A DNA stretch of 64,000 nucleotides, from assembly GCF_000212815.1 (NCBI RefSeq), contig NZ_GL890985.1, forward strand, positions 1,130,816 to 1,194,815, given 5' to 3'. This document shows, one piece after another, positions 28,420 to 37,073 of this stretch. Position 1 is the first letter of the stretch, and every line of letters starts with the position of its first letter. The notes under the pieces were generated by a model, which worked only from the letters and a program-made list of their open reading frames with translations, ran no database searches and was not told the origin of the DNA. The DNA is from Streptococcus sanguinis SK49. Its GTDB lineage: Bacteria > Bacillota > Bacilli > Lactobacillales > Streptococcaceae. Made by a program: the position numbers and the translations under genes.

Positions 28420-29671
28420 TGTGATTAGTGTGCCATTTAGTGGGCATTTGCTGCCTACTTTAACCTTAGTCAAGCCTTTGCTGACGGATCCGCGTTTTCG
28501 GATTCGGGTCATCACTGGCTGCCAAAAGAAAGAGTTAGTAGAGGAAATCGGTTTTGACTGTCTAGCCCTCTTTCCAGAAAGACCGACAGTGATGGAAGAC
28601 ATCGCCAATACTCCGCAGCAAAGCAATCTTTTGATTGCCTATCAGCAGTTTCGGGCCAATTCTAGACTAATTCCAGAGGTTATAGACGAATTAAATCGAA
28701 TTTGGCAGGAGGGCGGCAAACCGGATTTGGTCATAGCGGATTTTGTTGCTTCACCAGCAGGCTTGATTTCTGATCGCTTTGGGATCCCCTGGATAACCAC
28801 GATTCCGAGTCCGGTTGCGATTGAGTGCCGGACGACAACGCCGACCTATTTGGGAGGATGGAAACCTCATCAGGGTGCATTGTACAAGTTCAGAGATGTC
28901 TTGGGCAGGCAAGTTATTCGCTGTGGAAAGAAAATGGCCCTTGCTTTAGTCCGGAAGAGTTTGGGAGACTATCAAGATTTTAAACTCTATCGGGAAGACG
29001 GCACAGAAGCTATTTACTCGCCTTACTCTATCTTGGCTTTGGGCATGAAAGAGCTGGAGTTTCGAGATGATTTTCCTAAGCATCTTCGCTGGGTTGGCTA
29101 TAAATGCCTGTCCTTTGATCGCTTGCCAGTAGATCATGAGTCATATTTTGAGACCGATAAGAAGCGGGTTTTAGTGACTTGTGGTACGCATTTGAAATGG
29201 GAGAAGGAGCGCATGGTGGACCGGGCGAAAAAGTTGAGTCAGCTCTACCCAGATTACCTCTTTTATGTCACCTTGGGAGAAGCTAGTGGTTTGGGCAATC
29301 CTCCGAAGAGACTTGCGGAAAACCTGCTGCTCTTTGACTATCTGCCCTATACCGATATTCTGGATAAGATAGATTTTGCCATTCACCACGCAGGAATGGG
29401 TATCATGATGGCCTGTATTGAGCAGGAGATTCCCAGTCTCATTTTGCCGCTGGATTATGACCAGTTTGACAATGCCGTTCGTGCTGAGCTAGCTCAGGTG
29501 GGGCTGGTTGCTCGCAGAAAGACCGATGCAGAAGTGCTGCGCCTTTTTAAGGAATTGACAAATCGCACGGACTGGTCTCAGTTGAAAATCCTTGCCCAGA
29601 AAAGTAAAGAATATCAGCCTACAGAGATTCTCTATCAGGAGCTGGGGCGCCTGCTCAAGATTGATTTATAA
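28388..29671 (+). CDS. GT1-family (UDP-glycosyltransferase-like) glycosyltransferase
   Basis: A 427-residue GT-B fold enzyme. The N-terminal half begins IDVISVPFSGHLLPTLTL, as in macrolide and UGT-type transferases with a catalytic histidine (SGH). The C-terminal half has the donor-binding signature HHAGMG followed by IPSLILPLDYDQFDNA. Such enzymes glycosylate small hydrophobic acceptors, so with the membrane GT2 enzyme upstream it could add a second sugar to a lipid. ATG 28388 has AAAGGA seven bases upstream. It is the last gene of the cluster. Confidence 0.85.
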   Translation: MTGLEKVIKIDVISVPFSGHLLPTLTLVKPLLTDPRFRIRVITGCQKKELVEEIGFDCLALFPERPTVMEDIANTPQQSNLLIAYQQFRANSRLIPEVIDELNRIWQEGGKPDLVIADFVASPAGLISDRFGIPWITTIPSPVAIECRTTTPTYLGGWKPHQGALYKFRDVLGRQVIRCGKKMALALVRKSLGDYQDFKLYREDGTEAIYSPYSILALGMKELEFRDDFPKHLRWVGYKCLSFDRLPVDHESYFETDKKRVLVTCGTHLKWEKERMVDRAKKLSQLYPDYLFYVTLGEASGLGNPPKRLAENLLLFDYLPYTDILDKIDFAIHHAGMGIMMACIEQEIPSLILPLDYDQFDNAVRAELAQVGLVARRKTDAEVLRLFKELTNRTDWSQLKILAQKSKEYQPTEILYQELGRLLKIDL

Positions 29672-29735
29672 CTGGAGAATTCGACAAACTGTTTAAGTAT
29701 GTCTCCAACATTAAAATATCTGAATTATTAAATTT

Positions 29736-29764
29736 CCCTATTCTTTTCAAGGAATAGGTTTTTT
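29736..29764 (+). terminator. Terminator of the glycosyltransferase cluster
   Basis: Stem CCTATTC/GAATAGG with loop TTTTCAAG is followed by TTTTTT. Confidence 0.75.
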
Positions 29765-29863
29765 GGTCTATTCAAGTATTTTTTAAGATGTTAAAATGAA
29801 AGTGATTACAAGAAAGTCGTTGGAAAGTCAACTTGGCTTTCTCTGAGTGACTGAAGAGGAAAG

Positions 29864-30961
29864 ATGATGAAGAAAGCAATTCTAATGATGACTTTTGGCT
29901 CGCCAGAGGAGATTAGCTTTGAGGGAGTGGCTGAATTTTTTACCAACATTCGCCGCGGTGTCAGGCCGCAAGACCATGAGATTCAGACCCTCTATGATAA
30001 CTATGTCTTCATCGGTGGAACGCCTCTGCAGCGTATCAGTCTAGAAGAGGTGGAAAAGGTTCGTCAGCGTTTGGCTGGCGAGTATGCGGTTTATTTTGCC
30101 AATAAATTCTCACGTCCTTTTATCCCAGACGTGATTGAGCAGATGGAAGAGGATGGTATTGAGGAGTGTATCTGTTTGATTCTAGAGCCTCATTTTTCTT
30201 ACTATTCTGTCATGGGCTATGAGAAGTTTATCCAGAGTGATTCCATCCGCTTTAATATCATTAAGGAATGGTATCAGGAAGAAGCTATTCTTGATTATTG
30301 GGCAGAGGAGCTGAGAAAGATTCTTACAGAAGAGGTTAGAGAGGAGACCTTCAAGATTTTCTTCTCAGCCCACAGTGTGCCTATTCTGGCCTTGGATTTC
30401 GGAGACCCTTACATTGATCAGATCTATGACAATGCCCGCTTGATTGCTGAAAGGTTGGGTTTGACAGAAGAGGATTATCTCAATGTTTGGCAAAGTGAGA
30501 GTGACATCGGACTCCCTTGGATCAAACCTGACGTGCTGGACTACATGCGCCAGCAAGAAACACATCCGCAGCATTATATTTTTGTGCCGATTAGCTTTAT
30601 CAGTGAGCATATAGAGGTCCTTTTTGATAATGACGTGGAGTGCAAGGAACTTTGCGATGATCTGGGTGTTGCTTATCACAGACCGCCTATGCCCAATTCA
30701 GACGACCGTTTAATTGAGGCCCTGATTCAAACTATCCGCCGCCATGAGCATGAACCCTTCAAAGAATGTTTTCCAGAAGAAGAAACTTTCGATGAATTGC
30801 AGCCGTCGGAGGAGAGCAGCCAGATTCTTGCAGAGGATGAAGAGCTGAAAATGCCAGATTTCGTCAAGAAGCTGATTGAGAAAAAAGGGCGCGAGAATGT
30901 TAAGATGCCGTATTTTGTCAAGAAAATGCTGGAGAAAGCTGGAAAACTGCCCAAGAGCTGA
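29864..30961 (+). CDS. hemH: Ferrochelatase-like protein (HemH/CpfC)
   Basis: A 365-residue class II chelatase homologue; ferrochelatases insert iron into a porphyrin. The catalytic histidine is in FSAHSVP near residue 167 and the partner glutamate in [13 protein letters not shown] near 246. No other haem-synthesis gene is in the window and streptococci generally lack the pathway, so it may act on imported porphyrin. Residues 305-365 are an unusual charged extension containing two near-repeats, [11 protein letters not shown] (from 330) and [11 protein letters not shown] (from 348). ATG 29867 is an alternative start. Confidence 0.88.
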   Translation: MMKKAILMMTFGSPEEISFEGVAEFFTNIRRGVRPQDHEIQTLYDNYVFIGGTPLQRISLEEVEKVRQRLAGEYAVYFANKFSRPFIPDVIEQMEEDGIEECICLILEPHFSYYSVMGYEKFIQSDSIRFNIIKEWYQEEAILDYWAEELRKILTEEVREETFKIFFSAHSVPILALDFGDPYIDQIYDNARLIAERLGLTEEDYLNVWQSESDIGLPWIKPDVLDYMRQQETHPQHYIFVPISFISEHIEVLFDNDVECKELCDDLGVAYHRPPMPNSDDRLIEALIQTIRRHEHEPFKECFPEEETFDELQPSEESSQILAEDEELKMPDFVKKLIEKKGRENVKMPYFVKKMLEKAGKLPKS

Positions 30962-31012
30962 TTGTTCATATTCATTGATGATTTTATAAGATTATTCTAG
31001 AAGGAGAAAACC

Positions 31013-31378
31013 GTGAGACTTTGGCACCAAGATTTAATTGAAAAACTTCCGCGCCAGCAGCTTTTAGGCCAGCACCGAGAGTGTGCAGCCTTACGTGGAC
31101 GAGGTTGGGGCAAGCCGCATGCGACGGTCAACTATGTTTTTGAGCACAGCCCTTATCGCCTCTATGCTTATCATCTCTTGATTATGGAGGAGATGCAACG
31201 ACGGGGCTATCAGCCGGATAGCCTTTGGCTGGATAAGGACTACCGTGGCAAGACCTGCCCGCCTTACCAGAAGTTGCCGGCTGAGGAGCTCGAACATCCC
31301 ATTTATCCGGAGCATGACACAGCCTATCTGCAAGAATGCTTGGAAAATCTGAAAGAGAAGGGGATAGATATTGTCTGA
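31013..31378 (+). CDS. Pyrimidine-dimer DNA glycosylase-like protein (Pyr_excise/TIGR02328 family)
   Basis: A 121-residue protein whose start RLWHQDLIEKLPRQQLLGQH and later WGKPHATVNYVF match the T4 endonuclease V-like Pyr_excise family. In phage the family cuts DNA at UV dimers; activity of these bacterial versions is not established. Translation begins at GTG 31013 after AAGGAG. It follows hemH after 51 bases, perhaps on the same transcript. Confidence 0.75.
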   Translation: MRLWHQDLIEKLPRQQLLGQHRECAALRGRGWGKPHATVNYVFEHSPYRLYAYHLLIMEEMQRRGYQPDSLWLDKDYRGKTCPPYQKLPAEELEHPIYPEHDTAYLQECLENLKEKGIDIV

Positions 31379-31403
31379 TTTCCAAGTACCAAGACTATAG
31401 CAC

Positions 31404-31436
31404 AAAAAAGGAAGATACAGCACTCTTCCTTTTTTA
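31404..31436 (+). terminator. Terminator after the hemH region
   Basis: A perfect 11-base stem AAAAAAGGAAG/CTTCCTTTTTT with a ten-base loop. The next 200 bases (31440-31640) show no gene; they are AT-rich and hold only weak hairpins. Confidence 0.78.
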
Positions 31437-31649
31437 TTTCAAGTCTATGTTTTCAAAACTGCCGAATGTCTCGGTAAGAGTCTGTTTCATTCTCGAAAAA
31501 TGGAAAGCAATTCAAGAGCTGCTAAACTCTAAAATATGTTTGCTCCCTAAATATAGTTAGTCTAGATATTATGACTAGCTTTTTTATATGTTTTTTGGGA
31601 AAAAATACTAGTGATTTTAGGAGCTCGAAATTTTTTAAAATTTTCCGAG

Positions 31650-31670
31650 TTGTAATCATTGGCATTACAA
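31650..31670. promoter_or_regulatory. Operator-like palindrome overlapping the -35 box
   Basis: TTGTAAT and ATTACAA are perfect inverted arms with a seven-base spacer. The palindrome covers the -35 box of the promoter at 31659-31686. Confidence 0.65.
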
Positions 31671-31686
31671 TCCGATGTGTTATAAT
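31659..31686 (+). promoter_or_regulatory. Promoter of the NADP oxidoreductase gene
   Basis: TTGGCA (31659-31664) and a perfect TATAAT (31681-31686) are separated by 16 bases. Confidence 0.82.
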
Positions 31687-31692
31687 TTTAGA

Positions 31693-31711
31693 TGTAATAA
31701 ATAATATTACA
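31693..31711. promoter_or_regulatory. Second operator-like palindrome downstream of the -10 box
   Basis: TGTAATA and TATTACA are perfect inverted arms with a five-base spacer, sharing the TGTAAT half-site with the first palindrome. A further palindrome ACAAAATTTTGT follows at 31712-31723. Confidence 0.65.
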
Positions 31712-31745
31712 ACAAAATTTTGTAAATTAAAAGGAGGAATATATT

Positions 31746-32321
31746 ATGGCAAACATTACAATTTTTGGACAAGGAAATATGGGACAAGCAATCGCAAGTG
31801 TATTCACTTCAGGTGGACATGAAGTTGATTTTGTAGGGAAAGAAGGTCTTACAAAACGTGCGGGTGATATTGTTGTATTGGCTGTTCCATACGCCGCAAT
31901 TGCAAGCATTCTTGAAGCTAATAAAGCAGCGCTCGCTGGAAAAATCTTAGTAGATATTTCTAACCCTGTAAACTTTGAGAATATGGATGAATTGCTTACA
32001 CCGGCTGGGAGTTCAGCAGCAGAAGAAATTGCTAAGTTAATTCCTGAAGCTCGTGTGGTCAAAGCTTTTAACACAAATTTTGCGGCGACAATAGCTACGA
32101 AACAAGTAACAGGTAAAGAAAAAACGACTGTTCAATTGGCATCGGATGACCAAGAAGCAAAGAAAATTCTTGCTGGATTCATCCAAGAAGGTGGCTTAGA
32201 TACGATTGATGCGGGCGAGCTCAAACGTGCCCGTGAGTTAGAGGCAATGGGGTTCTTGCAAATAACACTTGCTGTACGTGAGAAAATCAACTGGACAGCT
32301 GGTTTTGCTGTTATTAAATAA
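31746..32321 (+). CDS. F420-type NADP oxidoreductase-like protein
   Basis: A 191-residue Rossmann-fold protein of the NADPH-dependent F420 reductase superfamily. The dinucleotide motif GQGNMG is at residues 8-13, followed by LAVPY, DISNPVNF and VKAFNTNFA typical of this group. Streptococci have no F420, so it probably reduces another substrate with NADPH. It stands alone with a strong AAAGGAGG site and a promoter flanked by palindromes, which suggests tight stress-responsive repression. Confidence 0.82.
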   Translation: MANITIFGQGNMGQAIASVFTSGGHEVDFVGKEGLTKRAGDIVVLAVPYAAIASILEANKAALAGKILVDISNPVNFENMDELLTPAGSSAAEEIAKLIPEARVVKAFNTNFAATIATKQVTGKEKTTVQLASDDQEAKKILAGFIQEGGLDTIDAGELKRARELEAMGFLQITLAVREKINWTAGFAVIK

Positions 32322-32330
32322 AGAAAAAAA

Positions 32331-32352
32331 TTAGCCTCAAAGCAGGCTAATT
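32331..32352. terminator. Hairpin after the oxidoreductase gene
   Basis: Perfect stem ATTAGCCT/AGGCTAAT with loop CAAAGC, preceded by seven A residues. It would terminate best on the minus strand and may act with the next hairpin. Confidence 0.55.
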
Positions 32353-32368
32353 CTTAGACTGAAAACAA

Positions 32369-32399
32369 AATCCTCAGAAGTTTCACTTCTGGGGATTTA
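32369..32399. terminator. Bidirectional terminator before the HAD gene
   Basis: A 13-base stem AAATCCTCAGAAG/CTTCTGGGGATTT (one wobble) with a five-base loop. Confidence 0.7.
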
Positions 32400-32404
32400 T
32401 ACTT

Positions 32405-33220
32405 TTACGGATTCAAAATAAATTTCTCAATAGCAGTAGCAACCCCATTTTCTTCACAGCTGTCTGTGACGGCATCGGCTAGGCTTTTGATATGGTCTGA
32501 AGCATTTCCCATGGCAACACCGAGACCTGCATATTCCAGCATTTCGATGTCGTTGTTGGCATCACCGATTGCCATGATTTCCTGAGGATTGACGTCCAAT
32601 TGTTTAGCCAATCGCTCTAGGGCAAAGGCTTTTGTCACACCGGACGGCATGGCCTCGTAAATGACTGGCTGGGAGCGAACACCGCTGAAACGCTGGCAGA
32701 TTTCTTGGCCAAAGTTGGCTTCAAAAGCATCTACTTGCTCTTGGCTGCCTAAAAACATAGCTTGAAACATTCTGTGTTTACCGCTGCAAGCCTCTTCCAG
32801 ACTAATCTCGGTTGGAGTGGTGAATACTAGGCTTGCATCATTTACAACATAGGAACTGGCTTTTTCTCCGACAACGAAATAATGCTCCTCATCAAAGAGA
32901 GTCAGCTGGACAGGGCTATTTTCAGACAGGCTGTAGAGATAGCGAATATCCTGACCGCTCAGCTCTTGCCAGTCCACCAGACTCCAGTCGCTGGTCTGGT
33001 GTGTAGCGCAGCCATTGTCCACGATGACATATTCGTTTTCTTGTGCAAGGCCCAGCTTGTCATAATAGGGCTTGACGCCAACCAAGGGACGGCCTGTGCA
33101 GAGAACCAATTTGACTCCTTTTTCAATAGCTCGGTGCAGAGCTTCAATGTGAGCCTGGGGAATTTCTTTTTTGCTGTTGAGCAAGGTGCCGTCCATATCA
33201 AGTGCAAGAATTTTAATCAT
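32405..33220 (-). CDS. Cof-type HAD-superfamily phosphatase
   Basis: A 271-residue HAD hydrolase of the Cof/IIB type, which dephosphorylates sugar phosphates and small cofactors. The nucleophile motif is LDMDGTLLN at residues 6-14; motif II is CTGRP near 41; motif IV is MAIGDANNDIEML near 215. The cap lies between. It is monocistronic on the minus strand. The natural substrate cannot be predicted. Confidence 0.92.
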   Translation of the reverse strand: MIKILALDMDGTLLNSKKEIPQAHIEALHRAIEKGVKLVLCTGRPLVGVKPYYDKLGLAQENEYVIVDNGCATHQTSDWSLVDWQELSGQDIRYLYSLSENSPVQLTLFDEEHYFVVGEKASSYVVNDASLVFTTPTEISLEEACSGKHRMFQAMFLGSQEQVDAFEANFGQEICQRFSGVRSQPVIYEAMPSGVTKAFALERLAKQLDVNPQEIMAIGDANNDIEMLEYAGLGVAMGNASDHIKSLADAVTDSCEENGVATAIEKFILNP

Positions 33221-33342
33221 AAAGTGTCTCCAAAATTATTCTGTGATAAGTATAGCATAATTTACAGAGAAAGTCCGAGTCTATAGGAAAAATCACTGGT
33301 CTTGTGTTATAATAAATAGAATACCCTAAAAGGATGAGAAAA

Positions 33343-35166
33343 ATGAATTTAGAAGATTTGAAAAAACGTCAGGAGAAGATCCGCAATTTCTCCATCATTG
33401 CCCACATTGACCACGGAAAATCAACCTTGGCTGACCGGATTTTGGAGGCGACGGAGACGGTTTCAAGCCGGGAAATGCAGGCCCAACTTTTAGACAGCAT
33501 GGACTTGGAGCGGGAGCGTGGCATCACCATTAAGCTCAATGCTATCGAGCTCAATTATACCGCCAATGACGGCGAAACCTATATCTTTCACTTGATTGAC
33601 ACACCGGGACACGTGGATTTTACCTATGAGGTATCGCGGTCGCTAGCGGCCTGTGAAGGGGCTATTTTGGTAGTGGACGCGGCTCAGGGGATTGAAGCTC
33701 AGACCTTGGCAAATGTTTATCTAGCGCTGGACAATGACTTGGAAATTCTGCCAGTCATTAATAAGATCGACCTGCCAGCTGCGGACCCAGAGCGTGTCCG
33801 GGCAGAGATTGAAGACGTGATTGGTCTGGATGCTAGCGAAGCAGTATTGGCTTCTGCCAAGGCTGGTATCGGAATTGAGGAAATTTTAGAGCAGATTGTG
33901 GAAAAAGTTCCAGCTCCGACTGGAAATGTAGAAGCACCGCTCAAGGCCTTGATTTTTGACTCGGTCTATGACGCCTATCGTGGGGTAATTCTGCAAGTGC
34001 GGGTTATGGATGGTGTGGTCAAGCCGGGAGATACCATTCAGCTCATGAGCAACGGTAAAACCTTTGACGTGACTGAGGTCGGAATCTTTACGCCTAAGGC
34101 TATTGGCCGCGATTTCCTAGCAACAGGGGATGTTGGTTATATCGCAGCCTCTATCAAGACTGTACAGGATACCCGGGTCGGGGATACAGTGACCTTGGCG
34201 GACAATCCAGCTGCAGAGCCACTAGCTGGCTATAAGCAGATGAATCCTATGGTCTTCGCTGGTCTCTATCCGATTGAATCCAATAAATACAATGACCTGC
34301 GCGAGGCTCTCGAAAAGCTCCAGCTAAACGATGCCAGCCTCCAGTTTGAACCAGAAACATCGCAAGCGCTAGGATTTGGATTCCGCTGTGGTTTCTTAGG
34401 CTTGCTGCACATGGATGTCATTCAGGAGCGTTTGGAGCGTGAGTTTAATATTGATCTGATCATGACGGCGCCGTCCGTTATCTATAAGGTCAATATGACG
34501 GATGGTGCCTCCCTTGATGTGTCCAATCCGAGCGAGTTTCCGGACCCGACCAAGATTGATTCCATCGAGGAGCCTTATGTTAAGGCGCAGATTATGGTAC
34601 CCCAGGAATTTGTCGGAGCGGTGATGGAGTTGGCTCAGCGCAAGCGCGGTGACTTTGTGACCATGGACTATATCGATGATAATCGGGTCAATGTCATCTA
34701 TCAAATCCCGCTTGCTGAAATTGTCTTTGACTTCTTTGACAAGCTCAAGTCCTCTACCCGTGGTTATGCTAGCTTTGACTATGAAATTTCTGAGTATCGC
34801 TCGTCCAAGCTGATTAAAATGGATATTCTCCTTAATGGCGACAAGGTTGATGCTCTTAGCTTTATCGTTCACAAGGAATTTGCCTATGAGCGTGGTAAGC
34901 TGATTGTAGACAAGCTCAAGAAAATCATTCCTCGTCAGCAGTTTGAAGTACCCATTCAGGCAGCCATCGGACAGAAAATCGTGGCTCGTACAGACATCAA
35001 GGCCTTGCGTAAAAATGTCTTGGCCAAGTGTTATGGTGGTGACGTTTCCCGGAAGCGCAAACTCCTTGAAAAACAAAAAGCCGGTAAAAAACGGATGAAA
35101 GCTATCGGATCTGTCGAAGTCCCACAAGAAGCCTTCCTCAGTGTCCTGAGCATGGATGAGGAATAA
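33343..35166 (+). CDS. lepA: Elongation factor 4 (LepA)
   Basis: A 607-residue translational GTPase that remodels stalled or mistranslocated ribosomes. The G1 motif AHIDHGKST is near residue 19, DTPGH near 82 and NKID near 136. Domains II, III and V and the LepA-specific C-terminal domain are all present. ATG 33343 is chosen over 33334, since AAGGA at 33329-33333 would touch the earlier codon and the 607-residue length fits the family. Confidence 0.98.
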   Translation: MNLEDLKKRQEKIRNFSIIAHIDHGKSTLADRILEATETVSSREMQAQLLDSMDLERERGITIKLNAIELNYTANDGETYIFHLIDTPGHVDFTYEVSRSLAACEGAILVVDAAQGIEAQTLANVYLALDNDLEILPVINKIDLPAADPERVRAEIEDVIGLDASEAVLASAKAGIGIEEILEQIVEKVPAPTGNVEAPLKALIFDSVYDAYRGVILQVRVMDGVVKPGDTIQLMSNGKTFDVTEVGIFTPKAIGRDFLATGDVGYIAASIKTVQDTRVGDTVTLADNPAAEPLAGYKQMNPMVFAGLYPIESNKYNDLREALEKLQLNDASLQFEPETSQALGFGFRCGFLGLLHMDVIQERLEREFNIDLIMTAPSVIYKVNMTDGASLDVSNPSEFPDPTKIDSIEEPYVKAQIMVPQEFVGAVMELAQRKRGDFVTMDYIDDNRVNVIYQIPLAEIVFDFFDKLKSSTRGYASFDYEISEYRSSKLIKMDILLNGDKVDALSFIVHKEFAYERGKLIVDKLKKIIPRQQFEVPIQAAIGQKIVARTDIKALRKNVLAKCYGGDVSRKRKLLEKQKAGKKRMKAIGSVEVPQEAFLSVLSMDEE

Positions 35167-35208
35167 AGTCTTATCTCTCTAGGTAATATATCCCAAAAGG
35201 AGAAAATC

Positions 35209-35841
35209 ATGAAACGATCGTATCTGCTTGGAGCAGTTCTGGTACTAACTTCACTTACTCTTACATCGTGTGCCAATTCTGGACAAAAGCCTGGTCAATC
35301 TAGTTCTTCGACTAGTTCCAGTGCACAAGTGAAAAAGAATTCTTCAAATTCTTCTTATAAAAAAAGCAAGAGCAAAACCAATCAAGAAACAAAACGTGTT
35401 GGTTCTCCAGAGTTTGGTTATATCGATATCCCAAGTAAATGGATTAAATTTTTTGATGCAGAGGTTGAGGGACTTATCCAATATACCGACGGTTCTGCTT
35501 ATAATATCGTTACCATGAATGCTGTTTCTAAGGCAGAAGCTGAAGTAGCAGATGGTGAGACTTTCAATGCAGAAACAATTGCTCAACATGTAACCTATAA
35601 TTGGAGTCAAAAAGATAATATTGAGAAGATGTGGGGCTCTAAAAGTACTGTCTAAGGAATAGAAGCCTTTCAAATAAACATCATTCTGAAATCGGGGCAA
35701 CTTGCTAATACATTAGTTTTCCAAAAAGATGACAAAGTCTATATACTATCCTTTGAAGGCGACGAAGAAACTCTTGATGATTTCATTACAAACATGAAAG
35801 ATACTTGGAGTCTTGATGGCAAGGGAGCAGTCAGCGAATAA
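35209..35841 (+). pseudogene. Lipoprotein gene with an internal stop (paralogue of 37074-37712)
   Basis: The frame opens MKRSYLLGAVLVLTSLTLTS with a lipobox cysteine, then a Ser/Lys linker and a domain shared with the lipoprotein at 37074-37712 (both have YGYI/FGYIDIP, QYTDGS, YNIVTMNA, FNAETIAQ). TAA at 35653-35655 interrupts it after 148 residues. The same frame then continues for 61 codons with clear homology (EAFQINIILKS, LSFEGDEETL, DTWSL) to TAA 35839-35841. A single C-to-A change in a TCA codon would explain the stop; a sequencing error is possible. A truncated product could still be made and anchored. Confidence 0.85.
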
Positions 35842-35850
35842 TAGTTTAAA

Positions 35851-35887
35851 AAAACAAGAGGCCTATTTATTAAGTCTCTTGTTTTTT
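35851..35887 (+). terminator. Terminator after the interrupted lipoprotein gene
   Basis: Perfect ten-base stem AAAACAAGAG/CTCTTGTTTT followed by more T residues. Confidence 0.8.
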
Positions 35888-35970
35888 CAGTGTAGAAGCT
35901 AATTATGTTTTACAAAAAGATAGTAATAAATCAGAGAAAATATTCGACTACTATCAAATCTAAGTAAAAA

Positions 35971-35998
35971 GGCTTACAAAAATTTGTAGGTCTTTTCT
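35971..35998 (+). terminator. Second terminator upstream of pnuC
   Basis: A ten-base stem GGCTTACAAA/TTTGTAGGTC (two wobbles) with a two-base loop, followed by TTTTCTT. No gene is seen between the two terminators. Confidence 0.6.
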
Positions 35999-36036
35999 TA
36001 AAATCCGAACGTTAAGAAATCTTTTTTTGATTTTAC

Positions 36037-36064
36037 TTGACATTTTTTGAAATAGGAATATGAT
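36037..36064 (+). promoter_or_regulatory. pnuC promoter
   Basis: TTGACA (36037-36042) and TATGAT (36059-36064) are separated by 16 bases. Confidence 0.78.
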
Positions 36065-36070
36065 AAAATG

Positions 36071-36166
36071 TAAACACTGTATGAGACAAACCTTGTGCGT
36101 GTTCGAAAATAATAGAGCGTTGCATCCGTAAGTCAATTTGACACGGCTCTTAAAAAACAAAAGGAG
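36071..36166 (+). promoter_or_regulatory. Structured pnuC leader, candidate NAD+-II riboswitch
   Basis: The leader of about 100 bases before pnuC contains a hairpin at 36126-36146 (CCGT, AA bulge, GTCA, loop ATT, TGAC, ACGG) enclosed by AGAGC (near 36114) and GCTCT (36146-36150), just before the AAGGAG site. Streptococcal pnuC genes are known to carry the NAD+-II (pnuC motif) riboswitch. The assignment rests on position and foldability, not on a match to the consensus. Confidence 0.45.
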
Positions 36167-36171
36167 AAAGA

Positions 36172-36963
36172 ATGAATACTTATATCCAAAAGAAAATCGC
36201 AAACATGAAGCTGACGCTTTCTGAAATGTCTGGTGGCTACAAACGAATGGTGACTAGCATGAAGAAGCTCGGCTTTTCTGGTACCTTGAAACTTATCTGG
36301 GACGATTTGTTTGCTCATCGCAGCCTAGGTCAATGGTTTTATCTCTTGATTCTAGGGAGTTTTCCGCTCTGGCTGGAGCTGATATATGAACATCGCATCG
36401 TGGATTGGACGGGGATGATTTGCAGTCTAACCGGGATTATCTGTGTAATTTTCGTTTCTGAAGGACGGGCTAGCAATTACCTCTTTGGTTTGATCAATTC
36501 TGTGATTTACTTGATTTTGGCTTTGCAGAAAGGCTTCTATGGCGAGGTCCTGACGACTCTTTATTTTACCATCATGCAGCCAATTGGACTCTTGGTGTGG
36601 ATTTACCAAGGTCAGTTCAAAAAAGAAAAGCAAGAGTTTGTTGCTCGTAAGCTAGATGCCAAAGGATGGACAAAATATCTATCACTCAGTGTGCTTTGGT
36701 GGTTGGTCTTTGGTTTGATTTATCAGTCTGTGGGGGCTAATCGTCCTTATCGTGATTCAATCACAGATGCGACAAATGGAGTAGGGCAAATCTTGATGAC
36801 GGCTGTTTATCGCGAACAGTGGATTTTCTGGGCAGCGACCAATATTTTTTCTATTTACCTCTGGTGGGGTGAAAGCCTTCAGATTCAAGGGAAGTATTTG
36901 ATCTATTTAATCAACAGCTTGGTCGGATGGTACCAGTGGAACAAGGCTGCTAAAAAAGCATAG
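36172..36963 (+). CDS. pnuC: PnuC-type nicotinamide riboside transporter
   Basis: A 263-residue membrane protein with about seven hydrophobic segments after a charged 60-residue N-terminal extension. The conserved PnuC region WTGMICSLTGIICVIFVSEG (about 79-98) and the W-rich end (WIFWAATNIFSIYLWWGE) identify the family, which imports nicotinamide riboside by facilitated diffusion driven by intracellular phosphorylation. With niaX it gives the cell a second NAD-precursor route. AAGGAG precedes the start. It sits between two paralogous lipoprotein genes. Confidence 0.92.
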   Translation: MNTYIQKKIANMKLTLSEMSGGYKRMVTSMKKLGFSGTLKLIWDDLFAHRSLGQWFYLLILGSFPLWLELIYEHRIVDWTGMICSLTGIICVIFVSEGRASNYLFGLINSVIYLILALQKGFYGEVLTTLYFTIMQPIGLLVWIYQGQFKKEKQEFVARKLDAKGWTKYLSLSVLWWLVFGLIYQSVGANRPYRDSITDATNGVGQILMTAVYREQWIFWAATNIFSIYLWWGESLQIQGKYLIYLINSLVGWYQWNKAAKKA

Positions 36964-37073
36964 TCCTATAAACGGAAAAGCAATCGGATGTGACAATGTC
37001 TCTCTTTCCTTTCGTCCTGAAAATATGGTAAACTAGTATTGGTAAAATTTATTAGATTTAGGAAGGAATGACT

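Noticed and set aside
31440..31645. Small gene or RNA in the AT-rich gap before the oxidoreductase
   Set aside because: Only weak, short hairpins and no open frame with a ribosome site.
31571..31822. An 83-codon frame running into the NADP oxidoreductase gene
   Set aside because: It crosses the promoter and palindromes, overlaps the true gene in another frame and has no ribosome site.
34396..35127. Open frame of 243 codons antisense to lepA
   Set aside because: A shadow of strong lepA codon bias; no start signal and no family resemblance.
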